Assembly (NCBI GenBank): GCA_002683825.1
Contig: NYUD01000066.1
Coordinates: 1 to 64,000 of the forward strand
Reading direction: 5' to 3'
Length of the DNA stretch: 64,000 nucleotides
Source: Planctomycetota bacterium
Lineage (GTDB): Bacteria > Planctomycetota > UBA1135 > GCA-002686595
Part shown: in pieces, positions 16,707 through 25,310 of the stretch
How positions within the stretch are numbered: position 1 is the first letter of the stretch
Layout of the letters: each line of letters starts with the position of its first letter
Made by a program: the position numbers and the translations under genes
The notes under the pieces: generated by a model
What the model was told of the DNA's origin: nothing
What the model saw: the letters and a program-made list of their open reading frames with translations, nothing else
Databases searched by the model: none

Positions 16707-18191
16707 ATGAAGGGTGGTATCAGCGGCAGGATGGTTGCGGGCTTTGTCCTGGGCCTCGTGGGCGCGCTCGGCCTGGGCTTCGTTCTCGGACGCCTGGGCG
16801 CGCACACGTCCGCCGCCCCTGAACTCGCCCGACCGACGCGAGCGCACCCCCGCGCGCCCCGGACGGGCGAACGGCCCGTCTTGCGGACGGAGCTCGAGCG
16901 GCTGCGGAAGCCGGTGGAAGAAGCGCGGGAGACGCGCGCCCCGGTCGAGTCCCACGGTGTCCCGCCGGCTGCGGCCAACGCAGCGGCTGCGCCGAGGCCG
17001 GTGGACATCCTGGACGAGCTGGCGCAGGTCTGGAACGTCGCCGAGCCGGACGACACCCGCACCCTGGTGCGGCTCCTGGTCCGCCTCCACCTCGACAACG
17101 GCGATCCGCGAGCCGCGTTCTCGGTCCTGGAGCGCCACGGGTCCACCGAATGCGTCTCCGCGTCCATCGACCTCTACGACCGCGTGGCCCGGGACCTCCT
17201 GGCGTCGGGGGATCGGGCGACGGCCGGCGAGGCCTTCTCGCGCGCTCTCGCGATGTGTCCGGGCGACGCGCGGATCGCGTCGGGCCTGATCGCCATCGAC
17301 GCCTTCAAGGCCATCGACGTGCTGGAGTCGGCGCTGGCGTCGGAAGCAAACGTGGTTCATGACCCGCGAACGTCCCCCACTTTGCTGTCTGGTCTGTCGC
17401 CCCACCCCCACGGTGACCACCGGATGTACCACGACAGACCGCACGCCAAGACGTCGCTGGTGAAAGCGCTCAGGGCGGCGGGCCGTACGGGCGAGGCACG
17501 CGCACTGCTGGAGAGTCTCCTGGACCGCCGCGGCAACAGCCAGCAGCTTGGAATCCTGCGCCAGATGGACCCGGACGCGGCGGAGGTGCGGCTGCGCGAG
17601 TGGATAGCCGACCCCGAGGACGGGCTGCACTGGGTAGACAATCTGGCGGATCTCCTGGAAGAAAAGGGGCGCGGGGACGAAGCTGCCGACCTGCTCGAAG
17701 CGTACCTGCGCGCGGAACTGACGGACGACGACCGCGAGAGGCTGTGCTATTCGCTCATCTCCTCGGCGCCGCGCAGGGCCTTCGAATACCTCGAGGCGAC
17801 GCTCCCCGCGGACGCCGTGGGCGGCGAGGCGGAGGACTACTGGGGCTCCGTCGCCGACGAATTACTCTATCGCGGCGACGTCGAGCGCGCGGCCGACGGC
17901 TGGTGCCGCGTGATCCAGGCCACGCGAGGCGATCCGCAACAGTGGGTCGATGCGCTGCTCGAGCACGCCCCGCAGCGAGCGCTCATCCCGCTTCTCGAGA
18001 AGCGCGTCGCCGGCGCCCCCAACGCCGCGTTCTTGAGCTCGCTGGCCGACGCCTACTGGCGCGACGGGCGGCGCGAGGAGGCCCTGACCGCGTGGAGCAA
18101 CGCCGGCGCGCTCGACCCCTCCGACGACGAGTGGTCGACCAAGCTCGACCGCGCGGCCGCAGGGGTGGATCCTCTGGACGGCGGCCTCTAG
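16707..18191 (+). CDS. Membrane-anchored TPR-like protein
   Basis: 494 aa. A single N-terminal membrane anchor (RMVAGFVLGLVGALGLGFVLG) is followed by a Pro/Ala/Arg-rich linker and then helical repeats (LVRLHLDNGDPRAAFSVLER, DLLASGDRATAGEAFSRALA, DAYWRDGRREEALTAWSNAG) typical of tetratricopeptide proteins. Between about 17352 and 17450 the repeat pattern is interrupted by a His/Pro-rich stretch (SGLSPHPHGDHRMYHDRPH) unlike the rest. The DNA there holds a 9-bp inverted repeat. Probably a periplasmic or membrane-associated interaction scaffold. An ATG at 16731 is an alternative start. Confidence 0.75.
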   Translation: MKGGISGRMVAGFVLGLVGALGLGFVLGRLGAHTSAAPELARPTRAHPRAPRTGERPVLRTELERLRKPVEEARETRAPVESHGVPPAAANAAAAPRPVDILDELAQVWNVAEPDDTRTLVRLLVRLHLDNGDPRAAFSVLERHGSTECVSASIDLYDRVARDLLASGDRATAGEAFSRALAMCPGDARIASGLIAIDAFKAIDVLESALASEANVVHDPRTSPTLLSGLSPHPHGDHRMYHDRPHAKTSLVKALRAAGRTGEARALLESLLDRRGNSQQLGILRQMDPDAAEVRLREWIADPEDGLHWVDNLADLLEEKGRGDEAADLLEAYLRAELTDDDRERLCYSLISSAPRRAFEYLEATLPADAVGGEAEDYWGSVADELLYRGDVERAADGWCRVIQATRGDPQQWVDALLEHAPQRALIPLLEKRVAGAPNAAFLSSLADAYWRDGRREEALTAWSNAGALDPSDDEWSTKLDRAAAGVDPLDGGL

Positions 18192-18382
18192 CCGCCCGGC
18201 AGTTCCCGGCTCCCCCCGAGCCACGATTCACGGGCAAGCTGAGTATCGGCAACGGTAACCCCGCGGGTGAAGCAGCAGCGCGCCGCCTGCCACAGCCCGT
18301 ACACCCCGAGGACCGACGTCGGGTCCGGAGGCGGGAGAGGGCCCAAGAACGGGGAGTGTGCGGCGACGACCTGGTTCGGTAA

Positions 18383-19321
18383 CTACGGCCGGCAACTCTC
18401 CGGATGGCTGAGCGCGTTCGGGAACGGCATGAGATCGGGCCGGTACACGTGCATGCGGTCGATGTGATAGCCGAACGAGCGGGCCGAGATCTCGATGGTG
18501 TGCGTGCCGGCACCCAGGAAGAACTCGGCGGCAACGCTACCGCCGCCCTCTTCGATCCCGCCAGCCCAGTTCCAGACGCCGGTGAGTCCGGCGTTCGAGA
18601 AGAACTTGTGCCACGTCTCACCATCGACCCGGATCCAGCAGTCGTTCTGCTGGGAGGCCTTGGGGTGGTTGTGGAAGTTGTGGATCCGGATCGTGTACGT
18701 GCCCTCGTTGTAGATCTCGATCGGATACGTGAGGATCGCGTTTCCGGGCTGACCGAAGTGGTTCGGGCCGGTCCAGCGGTAGTAGGACTCGCCGGTGAAT
18801 CCGGCCTGGGTGCTCTCCTCGAACCACTGGCTGACCGCCGGAACGGACTCGATCTCGGCGACCACGAGGCCGTTCGACTCCTGGAAGTGACCCGGCGTGC
18901 CCGGGCAAGGATCGGGCAAGAGCGTGATGTCGGCGATGTTGGAGGCGATGATGTCGGGCGCCACGAAGCCCGCGATGAAGACCGTGAAATCGACGGGGAA
19001 GGGCACCGGCGGCCCCGTCCAGGTCGCCGTGAAGTCGGGCTGGATGACGGCAACGCCGTGCGACTGGAACAGAGCGAGCTGCGCTCCGAGCTCGGACGCG
19101 TAGACTTCCGTCGTCAGGTTCAACGACGCGGTCGGCGCAAAGAACAGGAGGGCCGGCAGGCCGACTCCGGCAGGAACGTTGACGACCAGATCCTCTCCAG
19201 CCGTCACCGTCGTGGGGAACGTCACGTCGACGTCGATGACGCTGAACTGTGCATTCGCAGGCCGAAGGCCGCTGGTGAAGACCAGAACGGTGGATGCGAG
19301 GAAGATACGGAAAGCGTGCAT
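18383..19321 (-). CDS. Secreted protein with a carbohydrate-binding-like C-terminal domain
   Basis: 312 aa from ATG 19321 (signal peptide MHAFRIFLASTVLVFTSG, likely cleaved after PANA). The open frame extends 54 bp upstream, but the extension spoils the signal peptide. The N-terminal half is a beta-rich domain of no recognised family. The C-terminal half (TYPIEIYNEGTYTIRIHNFH, RVDGETWHKFF, GAGTHTIEISARSFGYHIDR) has the strand pattern of malectin/CBM-like or GH115 C-terminal beta-sandwich domains. Monocistronic, convergent with the TPR gene. Binding of sugars is inference. Confidence 0.72.
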   Translation of the reverse strand: MHAFRIFLASTVLVFTSGLRPANAQFSVIDVDVTFPTTVTAGEDLVVNVPAGVGLPALLFFAPTASLNLTTEVYASELGAQLALFQSHGVAVIQPDFTATWTGPPVPFPVDFTVFIAGFVAPDIIASNIADITLLPDPCPGTPGHFQESNGLVVAEIESVPAVSQWFEESTQAGFTGESYYRWTGPNHFGQPGNAILTYPIEIYNEGTYTIRIHNFHNHPKASQQNDCWIRVDGETWHKFFSNAGLTGVWNWAGGIEEGGGSVAAEFFLGAGTHTIEISARSFGYHIDRMHVYRPDLMPFPNALSHPESCRP

Positions 19322-19485
19322 GGTTTTCTTCTCCACGTGCGGGAGGGGGTGGGGCTCTGTATAGGCAAACTTCAATAAAGAACCCTGGCGAAGGGGATGG
19401 ATACTTTCGAGCCGGTTCGTTGAGGCTCCTGACGGGACTCAGCCTAACCCGGGTCTCGAAAAACCGCCAGATGCGCCGGAGGCTT

Positions 19486-19743
19486 CATTCATCGGCGGGT
19501 TGTTCCGGTGTCATTCCCGGCAGAGCTTCGATACGGCCGACCTCGACGCCACTTTGAATGTCTTCCGTCACGTTCTTCACGTTCTTGGGCCCTCTCCTGG
19601 CGCGGCGCCCGCCCGGGGGCCACCGGCTGGGCCTCCTGGACCAAGTCCTCGGCTCGGTGTTCATCACCGATCAGCTGACGGACGAGCCGGAGCAAAATCC
19701 GCCGGCCTTCCACCCTGCAGTCTCCGCCGGCATCCGGAGCCAA
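19486..19743 (-). pseudogene. Possible ECF sigma factor remnant
   Basis: The minus-strand translation near 19700 contains LLRLVRQLIGDEHRAEDLVQ, which resembles the start of sigma region 2 in ECF factors (compare LRTLARRLVVDNADAEDLIQ in the intact gene at 24581). After EDLVQEA the expected TWLxAL and helix-turn-helix regions are missing and the sequence becomes Arg/Glu-rich, with no recognisable region 4. It lies 30 bp downstream of the kinase gene on the same strand. I read it as a decayed or internally deleted sigma gene; chance similarity is possible. The rest of 19322-19773 shows nothing else. Confidence 0.35.
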
Positions 19744-19773
19744 GGCGAAGCGCCGTACTGATGGTGAAGGGGC

Positions 19774-22701
19774 TCAGTAGTGAGGCCTGGCGGGACGACA
19801 CCCCCCCTCGCTGTTACGTATCGTCCCCGCGTTACTGCCGCGGTTCGCAGACTTGGAGTGGTTCGCCTCGACCCTGAAACTGCCTCCGCGGATAATGCGG
19901 TTGCGGGACGAGCCCTTTGTGAGTCCGAAGGCGCTACTGAGCTTCTTGACGCTATTGATGGGGTAGTTGTCGAGGATTTTCTTGATCGCGCGGCCGCTGT
20001 GAAGATCCAGGCACCACTCCGCGACGTTGCCGTGCACGTCGTGAAGGCCAAAGCCATTGAACATGAAGCTCCCGACCGGCGCATGAATCATGTGCCCATC
20101 GTCAAACGGCGCGGGCCTGCCTCCCCAGGACGTCCCGGCACCCCGCTCGTCGAGGACGTTCGCATGGCCCTCGAGATGCCAGATGTTGCCCCCCGGATAC
20201 CACGGCGTTTCACTCCCCCCCCGACAGCCGTATTCCCACTCCGCCTCGAGCGGAAACGCCAAACCGTGCTGCTGCAACAGGTCCCGGAACATGAACCAGT
20301 CCGCGTTTTCCACCGGGTGTCGCAGATCAACCTTGCCACCGGTGAAGTTCGCGTATCCCTGGGGATACCGGCTAGGATTCTCCAGAAGCGACAACCGCAC
20401 CCACTGCCCCTGGGTCAGCTCGTGCCGCGCCAGGAAAAAGCTGTCCAGCGTCACCGGCCGCACGCCGTTATCCATTTGCTCGTCGTAGTTGACCCCCAGG
20501 GGATCCGTCTTCTGTACCCCCATCGTGAACGTGCCCCCCGGGATCAGCACGAACACGATGCCCGTGTCAGGACCGACCTCGATCCGGCCATCCGGCTGGT
20601 GGGCGGGGATCTCGATCTCCCGAGGATCGTCACCCAGGCGCGGATCGAAGGCCGAACGCAGGTGGTAGAACTCCCAGAGCAATGTCTTCGGGTTCATCCC
20701 GATGGGCACCAGGCCGGTTTGCTGTTTCAGCTCGACCGGGCGCCGGGCGTACAACTCGCTCGCCACCACGCCGTCGGCCCTGGCGATCGCGGCTGCCGCC
20801 GCCGCCCACGTCACTCTCGCCTTCGGATGCCCGCTCGTGAGGGCCTCGATTTCCTGCGCCCAATGCAGGCGAAACCACATCTCCGTCAAGACCCCGGTCT
20901 CGCCGGTGAACTGAACCAAGCGCTGTTCGACCTCTTGCATCGTGTTGTAGAGGAAGGCGTCGGTCTCCTCCTCGAACGTCCACGTGCGACGCTCGTCCAA
21001 CTCGGCTGAGCGTGCCGCGAGTTTTTCCTTCGCCTCCGTCGGCGCCGCGGAGGCTGCCTCCATCGCCTGTGCGAGCTCGGTCCGGGAGCCGCGCGTCTCG
21101 AGCTGGCGCATTGTCTCGCGTACGAGCTCCAACTCGTCGGCCAGCGGTTCGCCCTTGTAGTCGATCCACTGCTGGATGCTCTTTTCCTTGTCCGGCCATG
21201 CGGGTTGCAGATCCTTCAGCGCGGCAGCCACCGCATCCAGTTTCACCACCACCGACAATCGGTTGAAGCGGGCGTTCTCGGCCTTGGCGATGCCCTCTTG
21301 CGTGCGGGCGATGGCTTCCTGCTCGACAGCCTTCTTGCGCTCTGCCTCCTTCGCAAGAGTCTCACCCTCGGCGCGACGATAGAAACTCCAACTCGTGATG
21401 ATCCCCGCGACCAGAACGACAAATACCAGTGCCGCCGCCACCACCTGTACGCGGTACTTCCGCACCATCTTGGACAATCGATAGACGGCACTCGGCGGTC
21501 CCGCCAGCACCGGCTCGTGTTCCAGATAGCGGCGCAAGTCCTGCGCCAGATCGGTCGCCGACTCGTAGCGACGCTCCGGCTCCTTGGCCATCGCCTTCAT
21601 CACGATCCAGTCGAGGTCCCCGCGCAGGTGCTTTTGCAAGGCACCGAGGGACAACCCGCGCTTTTGCGCCTCTTCCGTCGTGCACCCGTCGACCGTGGAG
21701 ATCTTCGTGCTCGGTCTGTCCGGTTCGACCTCCTGGATGATCCGTTGGATCCCCATCAACCCGGCTTTGCGCAACTCCACACTGGTGAAAGGCAGCGCGC
21801 CACTGAGCATCTGGTACAGGAGCACACCGAGCGAGTAGATGTCGGTCCGCGTATCGATATCCCCGGTGTTGCCGCCCGCCTGTTCCGGCGACATGTACTC
21901 GGGCGTCCCGATCAACTGACCCTGCTCGGTGTAGATCGTGTGGTCGACCAACTGATGGTTGGTGGCACGCGCCATGCCGAAGTCGATGATCTTGACGAGG
22001 TGCTCGTCGTTCTTCCGCGAGATCAGGATGTTGCCCGGCTTCAGGTCGCGATGAAGCACACCTTTCTGGTGCGCGTGCTGCACACCCCGGCACACCTGCT
22101 GGAAGACCCCGATGCGTTCCCCGAGCGAAAGCCTGTGCTGGTCGCAGTAGTCGTCGATGGGAATGCCGTCGACGCACTCCATGACGAAGTAGGGCTGGCC
22201 CCGCTCGGTGGTCCCGGCGTCCAGAACCTTGGCGATGGTCGGGTGGCTCATCACCGCCAGCGCCTGGCGCTCCAGCCCGAAACGGGCGAGGACCTGTGCT
22301 GAGTCCATGCCCGGCTTGATCAGCTTGATCGCCACCCGCCGGCGGATCGGTTCCTTCTGTTCGGCGAGGTAGACCACGCCCATGCCGCCGGCGCCGAGTC
22401 TGTCGAGGATCTTGTAGGGGCCGATGCGGTCGATGCTCGCGGGGTCGAACGCATCGGTCTTCATCCGCGCAGCGATCGTCGCGGTCCGTTCCGGTCCCGG
22501 CGGAATTTCAACCGCGGCCTGCTCCATTCTTGCCAGCATGTTCTCGTGCGCAGGGAACTCCACGCGCAGTCGTTGGAACGCGGAGGGTTGATCCTCGCCG
22601 GGCAGGTCGAGGATGTCGGCGACGCGGTTGGCGAGCGCCAGCATGTCCGTCTCGCCCTCCGCGGAGGGAACGGTGTTCGGACTCTTCTCGGGGTCAGACA
22701 T
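19774..22701 (-). CDS. Membrane Ser/Thr protein kinase with SUMF1-like C-terminal domain
   Basis: 975 aa. After an N-terminal region of about 95 residues comes a PknB-type kinase domain (about 96-390): glycine loop GAGGMGVV, Lys126, HRDLKPGN with Asp219, DFG at 240-242, TPEYMSPEQAGG. All catalytic residues are present. One membrane span lies near 415-434, then a coiled-coil-like region rich in Glu/Ala/Lys. From about residue 715 there is a SUMF1-like domain (VFVLIPGGTFTMG, RHELTQGQWVRL, PLEAEWEYGCRGG, HGNVAEWCLDL, IIRGGSF). The final motif reads GGCRPARPHY instead of the usual GFR. It is more like the widespread planctomycete WD/TPR-kinase group than the pair at 64-5768, and is not adjacent to them. 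Confidence 0.9.
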   Translation of the reverse strand: MSDPEKSPNTVPSAEGETDMLALANRVADILDLPGEDQPSAFQRLRVEFPAHENMLARMEQAAVEIPPGPERTATIAARMKTDAFDPASIDRIGPYKILDRLGAGGMGVVYLAEQKEPIRRRVAIKLIKPGMDSAQVLARFGLERQALAVMSHPTIAKVLDAGTTERGQPYFVMECVDGIPIDDYCDQHRLSLGERIGVFQQVCRGVQHAHQKGVLHRDLKPGNILISRKNDEHLVKIIDFGMARATNHQLVDHTIYTEQGQLIGTPEYMSPEQAGGNTGDIDTRTDIYSLGVLLYQMLSGALPFTSVELRKAGLMGIQRIIQEVEPDRPSTKISTVDGCTTEEAQKRGLSLGALQKHLRGDLDWIVMKAMAKEPERRYESATDLAQDLRRYLEHEPVLAGPPSAVYRLSKMVRKYRVQVVAAALVFVVLVAGIITSWSFYRRAEGETLAKEAERKKAVEQEAIARTQEGIAKAENARFNRLSVVVKLDAVAAALKDLQPAWPDKEKSIQQWIDYKGEPLADELELVRETMRQLETRGSRTELAQAMEAASAAPTEAKEKLAARSAELDERRTWTFEEETDAFLYNTMQEVEQRLVQFTGETGVLTEMWFRLHWAQEIEALTSGHPKARVTWAAAAAAIARADGVVASELYARRPVELKQQTGLVPIGMNPKTLLWEFYHLRSAFDPRLGDDPREIEIPAHQPDGRIEVGPDTGIVFVLIPGGTFTMGVQKTDPLGVNYDEQMDNGVRPVTLDSFFLARHELTQGQWVRLSLLENPSRYPQGYANFTGGKVDLRHPVENADWFMFRDLLQQHGLAFPLEAEWEYGCRGGSETPWYPGGNIWHLEGHANVLDERGAGTSWGGRPAPFDDGHMIHAPVGSFMFNGFGLHDVHGNVAEWCLDLHSGRAIKKILDNYPINSVKKLSSAFGLTKGSSRNRIIRGGSFRVEANHSKSANRGSNAGTIRNSEGGCRPARPHY

Positions 22702-23069
22702 GGATGGGAATGGAAGGCGGACTCACATCACAACCCATGGTGCCAGATCGGCCGGGGGCGCTGGTCCAAGGATCGGGAATAAGCCCGCAACTGCCCTACT
22801 CCTGCGATCCGGGGGCCTGGCCCGGGGCCGGACGCCTGATCATCGAGCCGTTCTTGAAAAGGGTATTTTCGACAGTGCCTTTTCAAGGGTAGCCGGACTC
22901 CCTGTTTGCCTTCTCCTTCAAGGCACGCGATGGCTGCACTTTGTCCTGGCTATACCCTGTCCCCCTTGACGGTCGGGTACGCTGTTTACCATGTCGGACG
23001 TTACGGTGTTCGCCGGTTTCGCCGCTGCCGCTGATCACCCAACATGGAACGTTCAAGAGGAGACAGGTC
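22702..23069. other. Divergent intergenic region with 10-bp-stem hairpin
   Basis: No gene is seen between the kinase start (22701) and the zinc-ribbon gene start (23070). The region holds a perfect inverted repeat CTTGAAAAGG (22853-22862) / CCTTTTCAAG (22878-22887) with a 15-nt loop that contains TATTTTCGAC, reminiscent of the interspersed element found elsewhere. It could be a transcript-ending or regulatory hairpin; no U-tract follows. Confidence 0.5.
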
Positions 23070-23354
23070 ATGAATGAGAATCGGGCTTCATGTTCAAAGT
23101 GCAGCGGCCGAATGGAGGAAGGCTTTTTCGTCGACTTCACCGACACGGGCGTTTGGCCACACATGTGGATCAAGGGAGCCGAGGCACCCGAGGTATGGGG
23201 GCACGAAAACCGAAATACCGTTGGCTTCTACGCTTCAACTTACCGCTACGCAGATTGCGGCTTCACAGAATCCTATGCAACGCACAAGGCGCCCATCCGC
23301 GATGGCGATGCAATTGCGGTTCGGAAGGGCAGATGGTGGGAGGTCTGGAAGTGA
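23070..23354 (+). CDS. Small zinc-ribbon-like protein (DUF6487-like)
   Basis: 94 aa from ATG 23070, with an AAGAGGAGA ribosome-binding region 7-12 nt upstream. CSKCSGRMEEGFF at the N-terminus and YRYADCGFTESYA near the middle resemble the short CxxCGG...YRCxxCGYLE proteins annotated as DUF6487. One Cys of the second pair is replaced (RYADCG), so a full four-Cys zinc site is not present. Ends with a basic/Trp patch (VRKGRWWEVWK). Cytoplasmic, function unknown. Confidence 0.65.
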   Translation: MNENRASCSKCSGRMEEGFFVDFTDTGVWPHMWIKGAEAPEVWGHENRNTVGFYASTYRYADCGFTESYATHKAPIRDGDAIAVRKGRWWEVWK

Positions 23355-23538
23355 CGTCCAACCGGCCGATGCACCCGGACGACCCCACAGGGCCACCCTT
23401 GATCGGCAGCCGCGCCAGTCGGCCTGAGGAGGTCCAGGGCACCGTGATGCCGAGGGAGAAACGGACCCGATGAGTCCGGGGCCGCAATGACGCACGGGTC
23501 GAGGCGGGCCAGGGTAGGATAGCGGATAGGTCGAACCC

Positions 23539-24237
23539 TTGAGCACGCCCGAATCACCCGAGAAACACGAGGCCCCTGCGCGCAAGTCCGCACTACAAGA
23601 CTCCCTCGACGAGCTGCCGGACCTTTCCTCCTCCATGTTGCTCGTCCGGCAGGTGCGCAGAGGAGTGAAAGGGGCCATCGACGAGCTGCTGGAGCGCTAC
23701 CAGGCACGGATGCGGCGCATCATCGCCATCAAGATGGGCACCAGGCTACGCCGGCAACTCGACGTGGATGACATCCTCCAGGAGGTCTTCCTCGTCGCCT
23801 TTCAAAAAATCGACGGGCTCGAGCTGCGCAGCAAGGCCAGCATCCTGCAGTGGATGGCCAAGATCGCGGAGAACGTCGTGCATTCGAAGGTCGGTTACTT
23901 CTCCGCCCAGAAGAGGAGCGCCGGGAAAGAGGTCCCTCTGCACGAGCTGACCGCTTCCAGCGATGTGTCCGGCATTCAGATCTCGGCTCCCGGAACCACC
24001 CCCCCACAGGGGGCCGCCAGGAGCGAGTTGCAGGAGCTGGTCGACAGGCGGGTCGAGTGCCTCGAGCCGGCGAACTACCGGGAGGCGATCCTCCTGCGGG
24101 ACTACCAGGAGCACGAGTGGGAAGAGATCCGGGTCTTACTCGGGCGACCGACGGTCGCGGCCGCTCAGGAGCTGCATCGGCGGGCCCATCTGAAGCTGTT
24201 GGAGCAGCTGCTCAAGCATCTGGACCGTCCCGGATAG
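23539..24237 (+). CDS. ECF-type RNA polymerase sigma factor
   Basis: 232 aa from a TTG at 23539; an internal ATG at 23635 (MLLVRQVRRGVKGAIDELLE) is an alternative. Region 2 is clear (LLERYQARMRRII, LDVDDILQEVFLVAFQKID, ILQWMAKIAENVV), and region 4 holds NYREAILLRDYQEHEWEEI plus a helix-turn-helix (VLLGRPTVAAAQELHRRAH). This planctomycete-type ECF group commonly works with Ser/Thr kinases; the divergent kinase gene at 19774-22701 is nearby, but a link is only inference. No anti-sigma gene is visible. Confidence 0.85.
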   Translation: MSTPESPEKHEAPARKSALQDSLDELPDLSSSMLLVRQVRRGVKGAIDELLERYQARMRRIIAIKMGTRLRRQLDVDDILQEVFLVAFQKIDGLELRSKASILQWMAKIAENVVHSKVGYFSAQKRSAGKEVPLHELTASSDVSGIQISAPGTTPPQGAARSELQELVDRRVECLEPANYREAILLRDYQEHEWEEIRVLLGRPTVAAAQELHRRAHLKLLEQLLKHLDRPG

Positions 24238-24460
24238 GGGTTCTCGGGGGTCGGCGGTTTTTCTTCGCAGTTGCCGTGGTTTCCTTCGCGCGGAGCGTCC
24301 CGCGGGGAACTCCAGGCTGCAAGAAATGACCTTTCCGTTCCCGTGCGCCGGCGCACGGGAACGGGGGCACCTCAAGATTCGAGACGAGCTGGGTCAGGCG
24401 CTCGGGTGCCCGACACGCAAAATCTCTGTGTCGTGGAGAGACTCGTAATCCGCAAGGACA

Positions 24461-24492
24461 CATACCAAAGGGGGTTAGGCCCCCTTCCGCGG
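24461..24492 (+). repeat. Interspersed CCAAAGGGG-type intergenic element
   Basis: CATACCAAAGGGGGTTAGGC followed by CCCCTTCCGCGG. GGGGG and CCCCC can pair across TTAGG. Because TTTTTTT follows at 24495, this copy could work as an intrinsic terminator that shields the second sigma gene from upstream transcription. Confidence 0.5.
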
Positions 24493-24570
24493 TAGTTTTT
24501 TTGAATCTGTCCGTGGGGTCGCACCCGGAACTCTCATTCAAAAAGGCAGACCCTGATCCCGAACGCCTCC
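24483..24570 (+). repeat. Sigma-locus upstream repeat, copy A
   Basis: One of three related sequences at 24483, 25164 and 27250. Shared blocks in order: CCTTCCGCGGTAG, a run of seven T, TCTGTCCGTGGGG, TCGCACCCGGAACT, CCTGATCCC and ACGCC. This copy differs from the other two between GGAACT and CCTGATCC. It ends 10 bp before the ECF gene at 24581, so a promoter or leader role is likely. Confidence 0.7.
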
Positions 24571-24580
24571 TCCCCCCTAC

Positions 24581-25105
24581 ATGGCGAACATGGAGAACTT
24601 GCTGGTTCACGAATCGTCGTTGCGTACCTTGGCTCGACGCCTTGTCGTCGACAACGCCGATGCGGAAGACCTGATCCAGGAGACCTGGCTCCAGGCGCTG
24701 CGCCAGCCTCCCGAGGGGGTGGAACGACTTCGGGGCTGGCTCGCTGTGGTCCTGCGGCGAAAGTGGAAGCGCACCCTGCACCGGCGGCGCGCGCGCCGCG
24801 AGCGGGAAGTGATCGCCTTCATGGCCGGCGGGGCTCTGGATTCCACGAATCTCGCGATGGACGAGCTTCATCGACGTTCGGTCCGCAACGCTCTGCAAGG
24901 CTTGATCGAATTCCTGCCGGAGAAACATGGACACGCGATTCAACTGCACTACTTCGAAGGACGGTCGATACAGGAGATCGCTCTCGGTCAAGGGGTCCGC
25001 GATTCGACCGTGCGCACCTGGCTTCATCGCGGTATCACACGGTTACGTCTGCGGCTCGACGAAAGCCGCGGCGGTAACCGGGAACGTTGGGTCGGCCGGG
25101 TATAG
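24581..25105 (+). CDS. ECF RNA polymerase sigma factor, possibly autoregulated
   Basis: 174 aa from ATG 24581. Region 2: LRTLARRLVVDNADAEDLIQ, ETWLQAL, LRGWLAVVLRRKWKRTLHRR. Region 4: FLPEKHGHAIQLHYFEGRSI and the helix-turn-helix IALGQGVRDSTVRTWLHRGI. It is compact and lacks extra domains, as in classical ECF factors. A repeat directly upstream recurs before the next two genes (25311 and 27521), which suggests that this factor drives itself, the secreted protein and the RHS protein. No anti-sigma gene is evident. A copy of the interspersed element overlaps its stop codon. Confidence 0.88.
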   Translation: MANMENLLVHESSLRTLARRLVVDNADAEDLIQETWLQALRQPPEGVERLRGWLAVVLRRKWKRTLHRRRARREREVIAFMAGGALDSTNLAMDELHRRSVRNALQGLIEFLPEKHGHAIQLHYFEGRSIQEIALGQGVRDSTVRTWLHRGITRLRLRLDESRGGNRERWVGRV

Positions 25106-25136
25106 GCCATCCAAAGGGGTGTTTTCGCCCGGCCCA
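25101..25136 (+). repeat. Interspersed CCAAAGGGG-type intergenic element
   Basis: TATAGGCCATCCAAAGGGGT followed by GTTTTCGCCCGGCCC, beginning at the sigma gene TAG stop. GGGTG and CGCCC can pair around a TTTT loop. Nearly the same sequence as the copy at 8599. Confidence 0.6.
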
Positions 25137-25163
25137 ACCTTCAAAGACCTCACCGACGTCGTC

Positions 25164-25250
25164 CCCCTTCCGCGGTAGGTTTTTTTCGATTTGTCCGTGG
25201 GATCGCACCCGGAACTTTCATCCCTACATAGAGGGCCTGATCCCGGACGC
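25164..25250 (+). repeat. Sigma-locus upstream repeat, copy B
   Basis: Contains CCTTCCGCGGTAGG, a T-run, CGATTTGTCCGTGGGATC, GCACCCGGAACTTTC, CTACATAGAGGG and CCTGATCCCGGACGCC. It ends 60 bp upstream of the secreted protein start at 25311 and is almost identical to copy C over about 68 bp. Confidence 0.75.
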
Positions 25251-25310
25251 CGCCTTCGCCCCGAACGGCCTTCGTTTCACCAGTAACCTGCGCGAGTCGC
25301 GCAAAGGACC

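Larger units (their letters stand above)
24238..24580. other. Intergenic region between two sigma factor genes
   Basis: No gene is seen. Directly after the first sigma gene stop comes a weak copy of the interspersed element (GGGGTTCTCGGGGG then TTTTTCTTCGC), and 24344-24364 is a palindromic GTGCGCCGGCGCAC-type hairpin. A clearer element copy (24461-24492) and the upstream sigma-locus repeat (24483-24570) follow, ending 10 bp before the next sigma gene. Confidence 0.5.
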
